Notes: generated by a model from the letters alone, not told the origin. Counted from the stretch's first letter, positions 1 to 9,067 are shown. The stretch: 64,000 bases of DNA from Oscillospiraceae bacterium (GCA_017513135.1 JAFWDH010000023.1:186001-250000), one strand, 5' to 3'. Numbers and translations: made by a program.

Positions 1-430
1 CGACAGCGATCCTGCAGGAATAAAGATAAGGTCTTACATAAACAGCTTTGTCAAAGAAGGAACCGTACTGAATGCGTTTGTCCCGGCTGTGGACGGGAAG
101 GAAAAAAGGAAGAACAGGCCGGGAGCCGCAGGGATCCTCGGTGTTGAAGGACTTGATGATGAAACGATAATCAGCGCGGTTCTCGCCGTCACGGATGATA
201 CCGAAACTGATGAGACGGAAGAACCGGTGACTGCGACGGAACTTTATGAAGCCGGACTGGTCGGGAAAGCAGGCAGTGCTGCATTGAGGGAAGAGTTCCT
301 TACGGGGCTTGGACTGCCTCCGGGACTTTCCAGGAAACAGATGCTTAATTACCTGAATGCAGTTCCAGGGCCCGGGAAGTTTCGCGAACTGCTCGCTGAA
401 TTCGAGTCAGGATCCGGCCTGAAAACCTGA
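1..430 (+). CDS. rnmV: Ribonuclease M5, C-terminal part (5' end outside window)
   Basis: The frame is open from base 2 to the TGA at 428-430, so only the C-terminal ~142 residues are present. RNase M5 makes the final cut in 5S rRNA maturation in low-GC Gram-positives. The visible part starts in the end of the TOPRIM domain (DPAGIKIR, the conserved DxD/G-IR segment), continues through the 'NAFVP' and 'GILGVEG' blocks, and ends with the C-terminal region that normally reads 'ELGL...LR..L.LGLP.G..KQ.L..LN'. A GTG at 89 has a spuriously good position but lies inside the conserved domain, so it is not the start. rnmV is usually followed by rsmA in Bacilli; here an ABC exporter follows after 186 bases, so the gene probably ends its own transcript. 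Confidence 0.88.
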   Translation, partial: DSDPAGIKIRSYINSFVKEGTVLNAFVPAVDGKEKRKNRPGAAGILGVEGLDDETIISAVLAVTDDTETDETEEPVTATELYEAGLVGKAGSAALREEFLTGLGLPPGLSRKQMLNYLNAVPGPGKFRELLAEFESGSGLKT

Positions 431-616
431 AACTGCACAGAATGCAGTATGCACAAAAAACTGTATTGCACGGTATTTCGGATTTACGAATTATCATATT
501 GATGAATTTGTTCACAAAATAGTAAAATTATAGTAATTGTTATAAAGGGGCGTTTGGGCTCCGCTTATTTTGTTTTCAATTAAATAGAAATAAAAAAGGA
601 AAAAATGGAGGTACCA
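431..616 (+). other. Intergenic leader of the ABC exporter operon
   Basis: 186 bases, A+T-rich. No confident promoter: TTCACA (511-516), TATAGT (529-534) and TATAAA (541-546) are present, but spacings do not fit a standard pair. A weak GGGGC/GCTCC hairpin with a T-rich tail lies at ~546-575. Confidence 0.35.
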
Positions 617-2353
617 ATGAGACGACTTTTACGTTACGTCGGAGAGTACCGCAAGTACGCGATCATCGCCATGATCCTCGTTGCCATGGAAGTCGTGTTT
701 GACGTTGCCATTCCTATGGTCATGTCCAACATAATCGATATCGGCATCAATGGGGAAGCGGGCCCTGATCCGGGTTACTGTATAAAAATGGGAGCAGTGA
801 TGCTCGGAATGTCTACAGTAGCTATGTTCTGCGGAATCCTCTCAAGCAAAGTCGCTTCGCAGGCAGGCGCCGGTTATGTACGCAATCTGCGAAACGTAAT
901 GTTCAACAAGATCCAGAGTTTCTCATTCAAGAACATCGACCACTTCACGGTCCCGTCCCTCATCACACGTCTTACCATGGATATGAGACAGATGAGAATG
1001 GCTTTCATGACCGTGACCAGAATGCTGGTCCGTTCACCGATGCAGCTTATCTTCAGCTTTGTCATGGTGGCAAAGATCAACCTTAAACTTGCATCAGTAT
1101 TCGCAGTCGCGCTCCCGATCCTGTCCGTAGGACTTTATGCGATCTTTAAGACGGCTCATCCCAGATTCCAGGAGATGATGACTAGGACAGATGACCTGAA
1201 CGCAACGACAGAAGAGAACCTCATCGGAATCAGAGTCGTAAAGACCTTTGTCAGAGGCGAGTTTGAGAAGCAGAAGTTCAGCAAAGCCAACAATGCTGTC
1301 AGAGACAACATGCGCAGAGCTGAGAAGATCGTAAACTTGAACGAGCCGTTCTTCTCCACGGTAATGTATTGCTGCATGATCGCTGTTTCGTGGTTCGGCG
1401 GCAAATCCATCATTAAGGGGGATCTCTCAGTCGGTGAGTTCATGAGCTATATATCCTACATCAGGATGGTGCTCTTCTCATTGCTTATGATATCCTCAAG
1501 CCTCATGCAGATAGTGTTTGCAGACACTTCAGTCGGAAGGCTCAACGCGATCCTGGATGAAGAGATAGATATCACAGACACCAACGCTGATCCTGATCTG
1601 GTGCTTGAAGATGCTTCCATCAGATTCGAGAACGTTGACTTCAAGTACTCAGAGGAAGCGGAAGAGAATGCTCTTACCGATATCAACATCGATATCAAGC
1701 CCGGACAGGTCGTCGGTATCCTCGGACCTACAGGCGCAGGCAAGACTTCTCTCATCAGCCTTATCCCGAGACTGTATGACGTTACCGACGGAAAAGTTAT
1801 CGTCGGCGGACACGACGTAAGGGATTACAAGCTTGACAACCTCCGCAAGGACGTTGCTGTAGTCCTTCAGAAGAACCTCCTCTTCACAGGAACTATCGAG
1901 GAGAACATTCTCTGGGGTGATCCCAACGCAACGCACGAAGAGGTCGTTGAAGCCGCGAAATGTGCGCAGGCCGATGACTTTATCACTTCCTTCCCGGACG
2001 GTTATGATACAAAGATCGAACAGTCCGGCGTAAACGTATCCGGCGGACAGCAGCAGAGACTATGCATCGCCAGAGCGCTCATCAAGAAGCCCAAGATCGT
2101 TATCATGGATGACAGCACCAGTGCCGTCGATACCGATACCGACAAGAGGATCAGGATGGCCCTCAAGGAAAAACTGGCCGGAATGACCACCATCATAATC
2201 GCTCAGCGAGTCGCTTCCGTTATGGAAGCTGACCAGATACTCATGATGGAGAACGGAAGGATCGCTGCACGCGGAACTCATGATGAGCTCCTCAAGATCA
2301 GCGAGGCATACCGCGACCTCTATGAGAGTCAGACACAGGGGGTGCAGGCATAA
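617..2353 (+). CDS. Heterodimeric ABC exporter, subunit with degenerate ATPase site
   Basis: A half-transporter of 578 residues: six membrane segments (type IV exporter fold) in the first ~310 residues, then a nucleotide-binding domain with Walker A GPTGAGKT (~369-376), signature VSGGQQQR (~474) and Walker B VIMDDSTSAVD (~493-503). The catalytic glutamate after Walker B is Asp (MDDS instead of MDEA/S), and the H-loop is IIIAQR with Gln for His. These are the hallmarks of the degenerate subunit of TM287/288-like heterodimeric exporters. The ATG at 605 is also in frame, but 617 is chosen because GGAGG at 607-611 lies five bases upstream of it. It overlaps the partner gene by one base (TAATG). 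Substrate unknown: multidrug, lipid or peptide export are all possible. Confidence 0.9.
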   Translation: MRRLLRYVGEYRKYAIIAMILVAMEVVFDVAIPMVMSNIIDIGINGEAGPDPGYCIKMGAVMLGMSTVAMFCGILSSKVASQAGAGYVRNLRNVMFNKIQSFSFKNIDHFTVPSLITRLTMDMRQMRMAFMTVTRMLVRSPMQLIFSFVMVAKINLKLASVFAVALPILSVGLYAIFKTAHPRFQEMMTRTDDLNATTEENLIGIRVVKTFVRGEFEKQKFSKANNAVRDNMRRAEKIVNLNEPFFSTVMYCCMIAVSWFGGKSIIKGDLSVGEFMSYISYIRMVLFSLLMISSSLMQIVFADTSVGRLNAILDEEIDITDTNADPDLVLEDASIRFENVDFKYSEEAEENALTDINIDIKPGQVVGILGPTGAGKTSLISLIPRLYDVTDGKVIVGGHDVRDYKLDNLRKDVAVVLQKNLLFTGTIEENILWGDPNATHEEVVEAAKCAQADDFITSFPDGYDTKIEQSGVNVSGGQQQRLCIARALIKKPKIVIMDDSTSAVDTDTDKRIRMALKEKLAGMTTIIIAQRVASVMEADQILMMENGRIAARGTHDELLKISEAYRDLYESQTQGVQA

Positions 2354-4242
2354 TGGCAGAGAGAGAAAGAAAATACCGTCAGAGACGCCAGGGCCGTCCC
2401 TCAGATATCAAGAGAACAGTAAGCGAACTGTGGTCTTACCTCAAGACATATCCCGGGCACATGATCACGATGGTAGTCACCGTCTGCGTCAGCGCCCTCA
2501 CCAACGTAGCGTCCAGCTACTTCTTCAAACCTATCATCAACGATTATGTTGTTCCTTTTATCGGACAGGATAACGTTGATCTTTCGAGGTTTGCCGCGAT
2601 GCTCGGCTTTATGGCCAGTATCTACGCAGCCGGCGTCATCTCGACCTATCTCACCAGAAGAGTCATGAGCCATATGACCACCGGCGTCCTCGCTTCCCTC
2701 AGGGAGACGATATTCGATCATCTTCAGGATATGCCGATCAGCTACTATGACGGCAAGACCCACGGTGAGATCATGACTTACATCACCAGTGACGTCGATA
2801 CGATGCGCATGCTCATCTCGCAGACGATGCCCATGGTGATCAATACGCTGATCTCCATCGTCGGCATCATAGTCGTTATGCTGAGACTTGACTGGAGACT
2901 GAGCATCATCAACATCGGGATACTGATCATAGTGGTGTTCGTTTCGGTCAGCCTCACGAAACTGAGCAGAAAGTACTTCTCTCAGATGCAGTTTCTGGTC
3001 TCACAGCTGCACGGCTTCATCGAGGAGACCTTCACAGGTCAGAAGGTCGTCAAAGCCTATCAGCATGAAGGTGAAGTAACGGAAGAGTTCACCGGTATCG
3101 TTGATGATCTGTACAACATAGACATCAGAACAGGGTTCCTCGGCGGACTCATGATGCCTATAAACATGAACCTCTCATATATTGCCTATGTGGTAACTGC
3201 CGTCGTCGGAGCGCTGCTCTGCATCAACGGCACTCAGGACGTCGGAACGATCGCAAGCTTCCTGCTCTATGCGAGACAGATCTCCGGACCTGTCAGCCGT
3301 ATGTCACAGCAGTTCAACTACGTCATGATGTCACTCGCAGGCGCAGAGAGAGTATTCACCCTTATAGACAGCCCCAGCGAGCCCGATGAAGGCGATGTCG
3401 TAATGGTCAATGCCGAGATCGCGGAAGACGGCACCATAACCGAAGCGGATCACCGCACCGGTGTCTGGGCATGGAAAGATCCTCAGAACGGGAATGCTCT
3501 GACCAGAGTCATGGGCGATGTGAGATTTGACAATGTCACATTTTCCTATGTTGAGGGCAAAGTGGTCCTTGACGGGGTGAGTTTCTACGCTAAACCCGGA
3601 CAGAAGATCGCGTTCGTCGGTTCGACCGGCGCAGGCAAGACCACCATCACCAACCTGATCAACAGGTTCTACGATATCCAGGGCGGATCCATCACCTACG
3701 ACGGGTTCGATATCAAGCGTATCAAGAAAGATTCGCTGCGTTCCTCCATCGGCATGGTCCTGCAGGACACCAACCTGTTCAGCGGCACTGTTATGGAAAA
3801 TATCCGTTACGGACGTCTGGATGCCACTGATGAGGAATGCATCGCGGCTGCAAAGCTTGCGAACGCTGACAGCTTCATCACGAGGCTTCCTCAGGGATAT
3901 CAGACAGTCCTTGAAGCGAACGGCGCCAACCTGTCCCAGGGACAGAGGCAGCTGCTCAACATCTCGCGCGCGGCAGTCGCATCCCCGCCTGTACTGGTGC
4001 TGGATGAAGCTACGAGCTCCATCGATACCCGTACCGAGCACCAGATCGAAGCCGGAATGGATGAGATCATGAAAGGACGCACGGTGTTCACTATCGCTCA
4101 CCGTCTGTCCACTGTCCGAGGCTCCAACGCCATTATGGTTATAGAGCACGGCAAGATCATCGAGCGCGGTTCTCATGACGAACTGGTCGCCCTCAAGGGA
4201 AGATACTATCAGCTCTATACCGGAACGCTCGAACTCGAGTGA
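2353..4242 (+). CDS. Heterodimeric ABC exporter, catalytic-site subunit
   Basis: 629 residues, partner of the preceding gene with TAATG start/stop overlap implying translational coupling. Exporter-type membrane domain (residues ~25-330) and ATPase domain with Walker A GSTGAGKT (~422), Walker B VLVLDEATSSID with an intact catalytic Glu, and H-loop FTIAHRLSTV. Its signature is the degenerate NLSQGQRQLL rather than LSGGQ. In the known heterodimers the canonical Walker motifs of this subunit pair with the canonical LSGGQ-type signature of the other, so the dimer keeps exactly one competent ATP site. The ~45-residue stretch between the membrane domain and the ATPase (around GVWAWKDPQNGN) is an insertion also seen in clostridial YheI/YheH-like pairs. 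Substrate not predictable from sequence. Confidence 0.9.
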   Translation: MAERERKYRQRRQGRPSDIKRTVSELWSYLKTYPGHMITMVVTVCVSALTNVASSYFFKPIINDYVVPFIGQDNVDLSRFAAMLGFMASIYAAGVISTYLTRRVMSHMTTGVLASLRETIFDHLQDMPISYYDGKTHGEIMTYITSDVDTMRMLISQTMPMVINTLISIVGIIVVMLRLDWRLSIINIGILIIVVFVSVSLTKLSRKYFSQMQFLVSQLHGFIEETFTGQKVVKAYQHEGEVTEEFTGIVDDLYNIDIRTGFLGGLMMPINMNLSYIAYVVTAVVGALLCINGTQDVGTIASFLLYARQISGPVSRMSQQFNYVMMSLAGAERVFTLIDSPSEPDEGDVVMVNAEIAEDGTITEADHRTGVWAWKDPQNGNALTRVMGDVRFDNVTFSYVEGKVVLDGVSFYAKPGQKIAFVGSTGAGKTTITNLINRFYDIQGGSITYDGFDIKRIKKDSLRSSIGMVLQDTNLFSGTVMENIRYGRLDATDEECIAAAKLANADSFITRLPQGYQTVLEANGANLSQGQRQLLNISRAAVASPPVLVLDEATSSIDTRTEHQIEAGMDEIMKGRTVFTIAHRLSTVRGSNAIMVIEHGKIIERGSHDELVALKGRYYQLYTGTLELE

Positions 4243-4266
4243 TCAGAAAATCATTACAAGACACAG

Positions 4267-4300
4267 AACAGCGGACATCAGCCGATGTCCGCTGTTTTTG
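4267..4300 (+). terminator. Rho-independent terminator of the ABC exporter operon
   Basis: Thirteen-base perfect stem (4267-4279 with 4284-4296), loop AGCC, immediately followed by a T-run on the plus strand. Lies 25 bases after the exporter stop codon. Confidence 0.9.
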
Positions 4301-4334
4301 TTCTATCAGGTTGTATCAGATAGACGTGGAGCGA

Positions 4335-5888
4335 TCAGAGAACGCCCTTCCCGGCCAGATATGCTCTCATCTCCTCAAGCATGTCTATGATCGTGATATT
4401 TCCGTCATGACCGACTCTGGGGAATGTGACGGAATAACCTGTATGACCGTACTTCTCCAGTACTTCCGTGAATGCCCAGTGCCCGAGATTGAGGTAGAAG
4501 TTATCCATGTCTCCGGCTCTGAGATGGAACTTGTCTCTGATTAGCGGCATAAGTTCTTCATGGTGAGCCTCCAGATATGCGGTGAGATCATAGTGCTCTC
4601 TCCAGTATTCCACAACTTCCTTATTGATGTCACCGGTCAGCGGATCATAGGCGTTTACCGGATACCCGTCATCTCCGCAGGGCGAGAATACAGCCTGATA
4701 TATCCCGTACTGGCCCATACCGTGAGCCATGTCTCCGCCGATGGCGAGCTCGTGATAGTGTTCCTCACGCATGGTCCACATCACATTGCCGTCGGTATTT
4801 CTTGCGCCGGGACGCTCGACTTTTCTCCAGGGGAATCTGGTCTCATACAGGTTCTCGTCATCATAAAGATTGGCCAGCTGATAACCGTGGAAATCCAGAC
4901 TGTCGGCGAACCCCGGCCAGCTTCCTCCGAAGAAATCGGGATAGAACAGCTGGAGAGCGACTGAGATCCAGCCGCCTGTAGATCCTCCTACAAGGATACG
5001 TCCTTCCGGAGTACTGAGACCTCCGAACTTTTCCTCTATTGCAGGGACCAGTTCTTTAACATAGGCGTCTCCGTAAGGTCCGAGATTCTCGGAGTTGACC
5101 CTGTATGAATCATCATAGAACATGTTGGCGTCCCGGAAATTCACGCATATGACTTCGGGAGCTTTTCCTGAGTTCCAGTATTCGGTGAAGCCCTGCTCAC
5201 GCTCTCTCAGTTCCACGTCATAGCGGAACGGAGCAGTGGCGCCCGGGAAGTGTCCCTGGCAGAGGATAAGGGGGTACTTTTTATCCGGGTCATAGTTTGC
5301 TGGCAGAAGTATATTGGCACCGAGATAAACGTCCTCTCCCCAGAAATCTGACAGGAGCTCACTTTTCATCTTAAAGTATCTGACCAGACCGTGATCGTCA
5401 TAGTTGCCCTGGTCATAGACTTCGCCCTCTTTGAGCGCCCTTTCCGGAAGGATCATCTTATCCAGTTCAAGAATGGCGTCTTCCTTGCCGTAGTTCACTG
5501 TCACGACGTCCGAATAAAGGTTAAAAGGGTTGAGCGCATAACTGCCGCCGCCCCCAAGATCCTTCATTCCCCAGATCACATGACCGTCTTTTCTGGTGTA
5601 CTTGTGCCAGCGGATGAAGAATGCCTGCAGCTGAAGTTCGGTATGAGGCAGTTCATCAAACTGTATCGGAGAGCCGAACATGTGTTCTTTCTGATCGTCA
5701 AAGCAGATCTCGTCACCGCCGGTAAGGCCGTAGAATGTGACTCCGAACACCGGGCAGCCATCCATTCCGAAACCGTCACGTTTATAAAGCATCGGTTCCT
5801 CATGGTCACCGGGGTAGTCCGCGAAAAGCAGCAGTCTTCCGCTGAGTTCTTCCGTAATATCTGGGCTGATCCTGATAGTGACTGACAT
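4335..5888 (-). CDS. Putative esterase, alpha/beta-hydrolase (enterochelin-esterase-like)
   Basis: 517 residues, no signal peptide or membrane segment, so probably cytosolic. The C-terminal two thirds have the alpha/beta-hydrolase features of the putative esterase family: YPLILCQGHFPG near the oxyanion strand, the nucleophile elbow VGGSTGGW (G-x-S-x-G form), and a late histidine in RVGHDGN. The N-terminal ~170 residues probably form the beta-sandwich that precedes the hydrolase in several members. RBS GGAGGG at 5895-5900 sits six bases before the ATG. It lies 16 bases downstream of the Rrf2 gene on the same strand and is probably co-transcribed with it, an odd pairing for an Fe-S regulator. 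Natural substrate unknown; a sugar ester or siderophore-type ester is possible. Confidence 0.75.
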   Translation of the reverse strand: MSVTIRISPDITEELSGRLLLFADYPGDHEEPMLYKRDGFGMDGCPVFGVTFYGLTGGDEICFDDQKEHMFGSPIQFDELPHTELQLQAFFIRWHKYTRKDGHVIWGMKDLGGGGSYALNPFNLYSDVVTVNYGKEDAILELDKMILPERALKEGEVYDQGNYDDHGLVRYFKMKSELLSDFWGEDVYLGANILLPANYDPDKKYPLILCQGHFPGATAPFRYDVELREREQGFTEYWNSGKAPEVICVNFRDANMFYDDSYRVNSENLGPYGDAYVKELVPAIEEKFGGLSTPEGRILVGGSTGGWISVALQLFYPDFFGGSWPGFADSLDFHGYQLANLYDDENLYETRFPWRKVERPGARNTDGNVMWTMREEHYHELAIGGDMAHGMGQYGIYQAVFSPCGDDGYPVNAYDPLTGDINKEVVEYWREHYDLTAYLEAHHEELMPLIRDKFHLRAGDMDNFYLNLGHWAFTEVLEKYGHTGYSVTFPRVGHDGNITIIDMLEEMRAYLAGKGVL

Positions 5889-5904
5889 ATATGTCCCTCC
5901 GTAC

Positions 5905-6306
5905 TTAGTTTCTTGTTAATTCGCTGAGTTTTTTATTATTAAAGAAATCATGAGTCAGCTTATCATACTCTGACCACATGGGCAATGTCTGGCATTCCGC
6001 AGCCCGGGGACATGGTTCGCATCCGTCAGAGAGACATGCGACGGCGGACAGAGAGCCCTCGGTGAGGTCCAGTATCTCCCCTACAGAGATGTCCTCCGGA
6101 TCTCGGTTAAGACGGTAACCGCCGCCTTTCCCGCTTATTCCGGATATCAGATCTCCGCCTACAAGATCCCTGACGATTATCTCAAGATATTTTTTTGAGA
6201 TCGACTGACGCTCTGCTACATCCTTGAGCGGGGTATATCCGCTGCCTCGGTGTTCGGCGAGATCTATCATGACCCTGATAGCATATCTTCCTTTTGTAGA
6301 GATCAT
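5905..6306 (-). CDS. Rrf2-family transcriptional regulator (IscR/CymR-like)
   Basis: 133 residues. The N-terminus STKGRYAIRVMIDLAEH and the winged helix (ISKKYLEIIVRDLVGGDLISGISGKGGGYRLNR in part) are typical Rrf2. The region after it contains Cys residues in the pattern C-x4-C-x2-C-x5-C (CLSDG-CEPC-PRAAEC), similar in placement to the Fe-S ligands of IscR, so it may sense cluster status; CymR-type regulators lack these. An upstream in-frame TTG (6312) exists, but the ATG at 6306 has GGGAGG at 6315-6320 with eight-base spacing. It is divergent from nifS/iscU/cysK and is the obvious candidate regulator of that operon through the dyad at 6396-6420. Confidence 0.88.
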   Translation of the reverse strand: MISTKGRYAIRVMIDLAEHRGSGYTPLKDVAERQSISKKYLEIIVRDLVGGDLISGISGKGGGYRLNRDPEDISVGEILDLTEGSLSAVACLSDGCEPCPRAAECQTLPMWSEYDKLTHDFFNNKKLSELTRN

Positions 6307-6360
6307 TATCAATACCTCCCGCAGACCGGGTCCTTAAAAGGAGACGATTTCATATCGCCT

Positions 6361-6389
6361 ATTATACTGCAGGGTAATTGAGGAGACAA
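6361..6389 (-). promoter_or_regulatory. Promoter of the Rrf2 regulator gene
   Basis: On the minus strand TTGTCT (6384-6389) and a perfect TATAAT (6361-6366) are separated by 17 bases. It directs transcription into the regulator 55 bases downstream. Confidence 0.7.
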
Positions 6390-6395
6390 CACCTA

Positions 6396-6420
6396 ATTAC
6401 CTATTGACATAGTAGGTAAT
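6396..6420. promoter_or_regulatory. Operator-like inverted repeat overlapping the nifS promoter
   Basis: Perfect 8-base arms ATTACCTA (6396-6403) and TAGGTAAT (6413-6420) flank nine bases that contain the whole -35 hexamer TTGACA of the rightward promoter. A further partial dyad, GGTAATT (6373-6379) with AATTACC (6395-6401), extends towards the regulator's own -35. Position and symmetry fit a repressor site for the divergent Rrf2 protein. Confidence 0.7.
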
Positions 6421-6432
6421 ATATCGTATATT
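6404..6432 (+). promoter_or_regulatory. Promoter of the nifS-iscU-cysK operon
   Basis: Consensus TTGACA (6404-6409), 17-base spacer, TATATT (6427-6432). The start codon of the first gene is about 65 bases beyond the expected transcription start. Confidence 0.82.
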
Positions 6433-6503
6433 GAGTCAGGTGCCCGATGGAGCCGCTGATCCGGGCGGTTCAGAGGGCATAAGAGTTACAGGAGGCATAT
6501 CCA

Positions 6504-7709
6504 TTGAGCGAAGCTATAAGAACTGAGATATATGCAGATAACGCCGCTACGACAAAAATGAGCGATGCAGCTATAGAAGCCATGCTCACGGTCATGAAGG
6601 AGCAGTACGGGAATCCGTCAAGCCTCTATTCAGTCGGGCAGAATGCGAAAGAGATACTTGAAAAGGCAAGAGAGGAGATCGCCTCGGTGATCAATGCATC
6701 TCCGTCTGAGATCATCTTTACCTCCGGTGGCAGTGAGGCAGACAATCAGGCCATACGCTCTGCGGCTGAGACCGGCAGGAAGAACGGGAAGATGCATATC
6801 ATATCCACTGCTTTTGAACACCACGCGGTGCTGCATACGCTTAAGCGGCTGGAGAGCGAAGGGTTTGAAGTGACCCTGCTGGACGTGCACGAGGACGGAA
6901 TCGTCAGAGTGGAAGAACTTGAGAAGGCTATCAGAGAGGATACATGTCTGGTGACCGTGATGTTTGCCAACAATGAGATAGGCACCATCCAGCCGATCAG
7001 GGAGATCGGGGCAGTCTGCAGGGCAAAGGGAGTTCTGTTTCATACGGACGCGGTGCAGGCAGTCGGGCATGTGCCGATCGATGTCAAGGAACTCAATGTG
7101 GATATGCTTTCTTCTTCCGCACACAAGTTCCATGGACCTAAAGGCATCGGATTCCTCTATGCAAAAAAAGGAGTTAGGATCACTAACCTCATAGAGGGAG
7201 GCGCACAGGAAGGCGGAAAGAGAGCGGGTACCGAGAACGTGGCTGCCGTAGCCGGAATGGCGGCGGCTCTCAAGGAAACAGCTTCCCGCATGACAGAGAA
7301 TGCAGCCCATATGACCGAGATGAGAGACCGCCTTATTGACGGACTGATAAAGATACCGCACTCAGCCCTCAACGGAGACAGGGCAAGGAGGCTTCCCGGA
7401 AACACGAACTTCTGTTTCGAAGGGATAGAGGGAGAATCGCTTCTGCTTCTCCTCGATGACAGAGGCATCTGTGCGTCATCCGGGAGCGCGTGTACTTCGG
7501 GCTCGCTGGATCCCAGTCATGTGCTTCTGGCGATCGGGCGGGTCCATGACGTAGCCCACGGATCGCTCAGGCTCACTGTCGGAGAGGACATAACGGCTGA
7601 GCAGGTGGACTATATGATCAGAAACGTCACGGAAGTCGTAGAGTATCTGAGGAGCTTCTCCCCGGTATGGCGCGATCTAATGAGCGGAAAAACGCAGTTC
7701 ATTCTGTAA
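6504..7709 (+). CDS. nifS: Cysteine desulfurase (NifS/IscS type)
   Basis: PLP enzyme taking sulfur from L-cysteine as a persulfide for Fe-S clusters and thiolated cofactors. 401 residues, normal for the family. Visible: N-terminal IYADNAATTKM, substrate/PLP region FTSGGSEADN, the H-x-D 'LFHTDAVQAVGHVP' strand, PLP lysine in SSAHKFHGPKG (~207) and the active cysteine loop SSGSACTSG (~328), the latter in the class I (NifS/IscS) form. Start is TTG at 6504 with GGAGG at 6491-6495. First gene of a three-gene operon with the IscU-like scaffold and CysK, so sulfur donor, scaffold and cysteine supply are made together. Likely repressed or activated by the divergent Rrf2 protein. Confidence 0.93.
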   Translation: MSEAIRTEIYADNAATTKMSDAAIEAMLTVMKEQYGNPSSLYSVGQNAKEILEKAREEIASVINASPSEIIFTSGGSEADNQAIRSAAETGRKNGKMHIISTAFEHHAVLHTLKRLESEGFEVTLLDVHEDGIVRVEELEKAIREDTCLVTVMFANNEIGTIQPIREIGAVCRAKGVLFHTDAVQAVGHVPIDVKELNVDMLSSSAHKFHGPKGIGFLYAKKGVRITNLIEGGAQEGGKRAGTENVAAVAGMAAALKETASRMTENAAHMTEMRDRLIDGLIKIPHSALNGDRARRLPGNTNFCFEGIEGESLLLLLDDRGICASSGSACTSGSLDPSHVLLAIGRVHDVAHGSLRLTVGEDITAEQVDYMIRNVTEVVEYLRSFSPVWRDLMSGKTQFIL

Positions 7710-7723
7710 AGGAGCGTAAAAAG

Positions 7724-8116
7724 ATGGCATTATACAGTGAAAAAGTGATGGATCATTTCCGCAATCCCAGAAATGTCGGTGTCATAGAAGACGCAGACGG
7801 AGTAGGAGAGGTCGGCAACGCCAAATGCGGTGATATAATGAAGATGTATCTAAAGATCGACGATGACATCATCAGTGACGTCAAGTTCGAAACATTCGGA
7901 TGCGGAAGCGCGATCGCCTCAAGCTCCATGGCCACGGAACTGATAAAGGGCAAACCGGTATCAGAGGCGCTGGAACTGACCAACAAGGCAGTGGCGGAAG
8001 CCCTGGACGGACTTCCGGCGTATAAGATGCACTGCAGCGTTCTTGCGGAGGAAGCGATCAAATCTGCTCTGGATGATTACTACACCAGAAAAGGTATAAA
8101 TCCAAAAGAACAGTGA
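7724..8116 (+). CDS. iscU: Fe-S cluster scaffold, IscU/NifU N-terminal type
   Basis: 130 residues, the size of a stand-alone IscU. It starts MALYSEKVMDHFRNPRNVG, the family hallmark, and keeps the three cluster-binding cysteines in NAKCGD, FGCGSA and MHCSVLAEE. It accepts sulfur from the desulfurase and assembles [2Fe-2S]/[4Fe-4S] clusters. The frame is open further upstream into nifS, but ATG 7724 has GGAG at 7711-7714 and gives the conserved N-terminus. It lies 14 bases after nifS and nine before cysK. The genes hscA, hscB and fdx of the proteobacterial Isc operon are absent, as usual in Clostridia. Confidence 0.93.
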   Translation: MALYSEKVMDHFRNPRNVGVIEDADGVGEVGNAKCGDIMKMYLKIDDDIISDVKFETFGCGSAIASSSMATELIKGKPVSEALELTNKAVAEALDGLPAYKMHCSVLAEEAIKSALDDYYTRKGINPKEQ

Positions 8117-8125
8117 GGTCAAAAA

Positions 8126-9067
8126 ATGTCAAGGATATACAAGGGAACGATAGAGCTTATAGGAAACACGCCTCTCGTCGAGGTAGGCAATGTGGAGAAG
8201 GAATACGGTCTGGAAGCCAGACTGCTTGTCAAACTTGAATACCTGAACCCTGCAGGCAGTGTAAAGGACCGTATCGGCAAAGCCATGATCGAAGATGCGG
8301 AGAGCAGGGGACTGCTTCATCCGGGATCTGTCATCATCGAGCCTACATCAGGAAATACCGGAATAGGCCTGGCGGCGATCGCGGCATCCAAGGGATACCG
8401 CATGATCCTGACCATGCCTGACACGATGAGCGTCGAGAGGAGGAATATACTCAAGGCTTACGGCGCGGAGATCGTTCTCACAGAAGGAGCGAAAGGCATG
8501 TCCGGCGCGATAGCGAAAGCCGACGAGCTGGCAGCTGAGATACCCGACAGCTTCATTCCCGGACAGTTCGATAATCCGGCGAACCCTAAGGCTCACAGAG
8601 AGACCACAGGACCCGAGATCTGGAATGACACAGACGGAGAAGTGGATGTGTTCGTCGCAGGAGTCGGCACAGGCGGTACGATAACCGGAACAGGCGAGTA
8701 CCTGAAGTCACAGAAGCCTGACATCAAGGTCGTAGCTGTAGAACCCGCGACCTCTCCGGTCCTCTCAGAGGGCAGAGCCGGAGCCCACAAGATCCAGGGC
8801 ATAGGCGCGGGATTTGTACCGAAGGTCCTCAACACCGATGTGTATGACGAAGTTTTTCCGGTGCAGAACGAGGACGCGTTCAGCACAGCTTCTATGCTCG
8901 CAAGGAAGGAAGGCATATCTGTCGGCATCTCCTCCGGAGCAGCTCTGTTCGCAGCGATAGAAGTCGCGAAACGACCTGAGAACAAAGGCAAGACAGTTGT
9001 CGCGCTGCTGCCTGACAGCGGAGACAGATATTACTCGACGCCTCTTTTCCACTTTGATGAAGACTGA
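8126..9067 (+). CDS. cysK: O-acetylserine sulfhydrylase (cysteine synthase A)
   Basis: 313 residues, normal length. Makes cysteine from O-acetylserine and sulfide with PLP. Motifs: PLP lysine in [14 protein letters not shown], the substrate loop [11 protein letters not shown], the phosphate-binding glycine-rich [10 protein letters not shown], and SSGAALFAA near the end. Last gene of the operon with nifS and iscU; placing cysteine synthesis behind cysteine consumption by the desulfurase suggests joint control by sulfur or Fe-S status. A terminator follows at 9089. Confidence 0.94.
   Translation: MSRIYKGTIELIGNTPLVEVGNVEKEYGLEARLLVKLEYLNPAGSVKDRIGKAMIEDAESRGLLHPGSVIIEPTSGNTGIGLAAIAASKGYRMILTMPDTMSVERRNILKAYGAEIVLTEGAKGMSGAIAKADELAAEIPDSFIPGQFDNPANPKAHRETTGPEIWNDTDGEVDVFVAGVGTGGTITGTGEYLKSQKPDIKVVAVEPATSPVLSEGRAGAHKIQGIGAGFVPKVLNTDVYDEVFPVQNEDAFSTASMLARKEGISVGISSGAALFAAIEVAKRPENKGKTVVALLPDSGDRYYSTPLFHFDED

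Noticed and set aside
3331..4176. 281-codon frame antisense to the second ABC exporter subunit
   Set aside because: Covers the conserved ATPase motifs of the real gene in antisense; no independent support.
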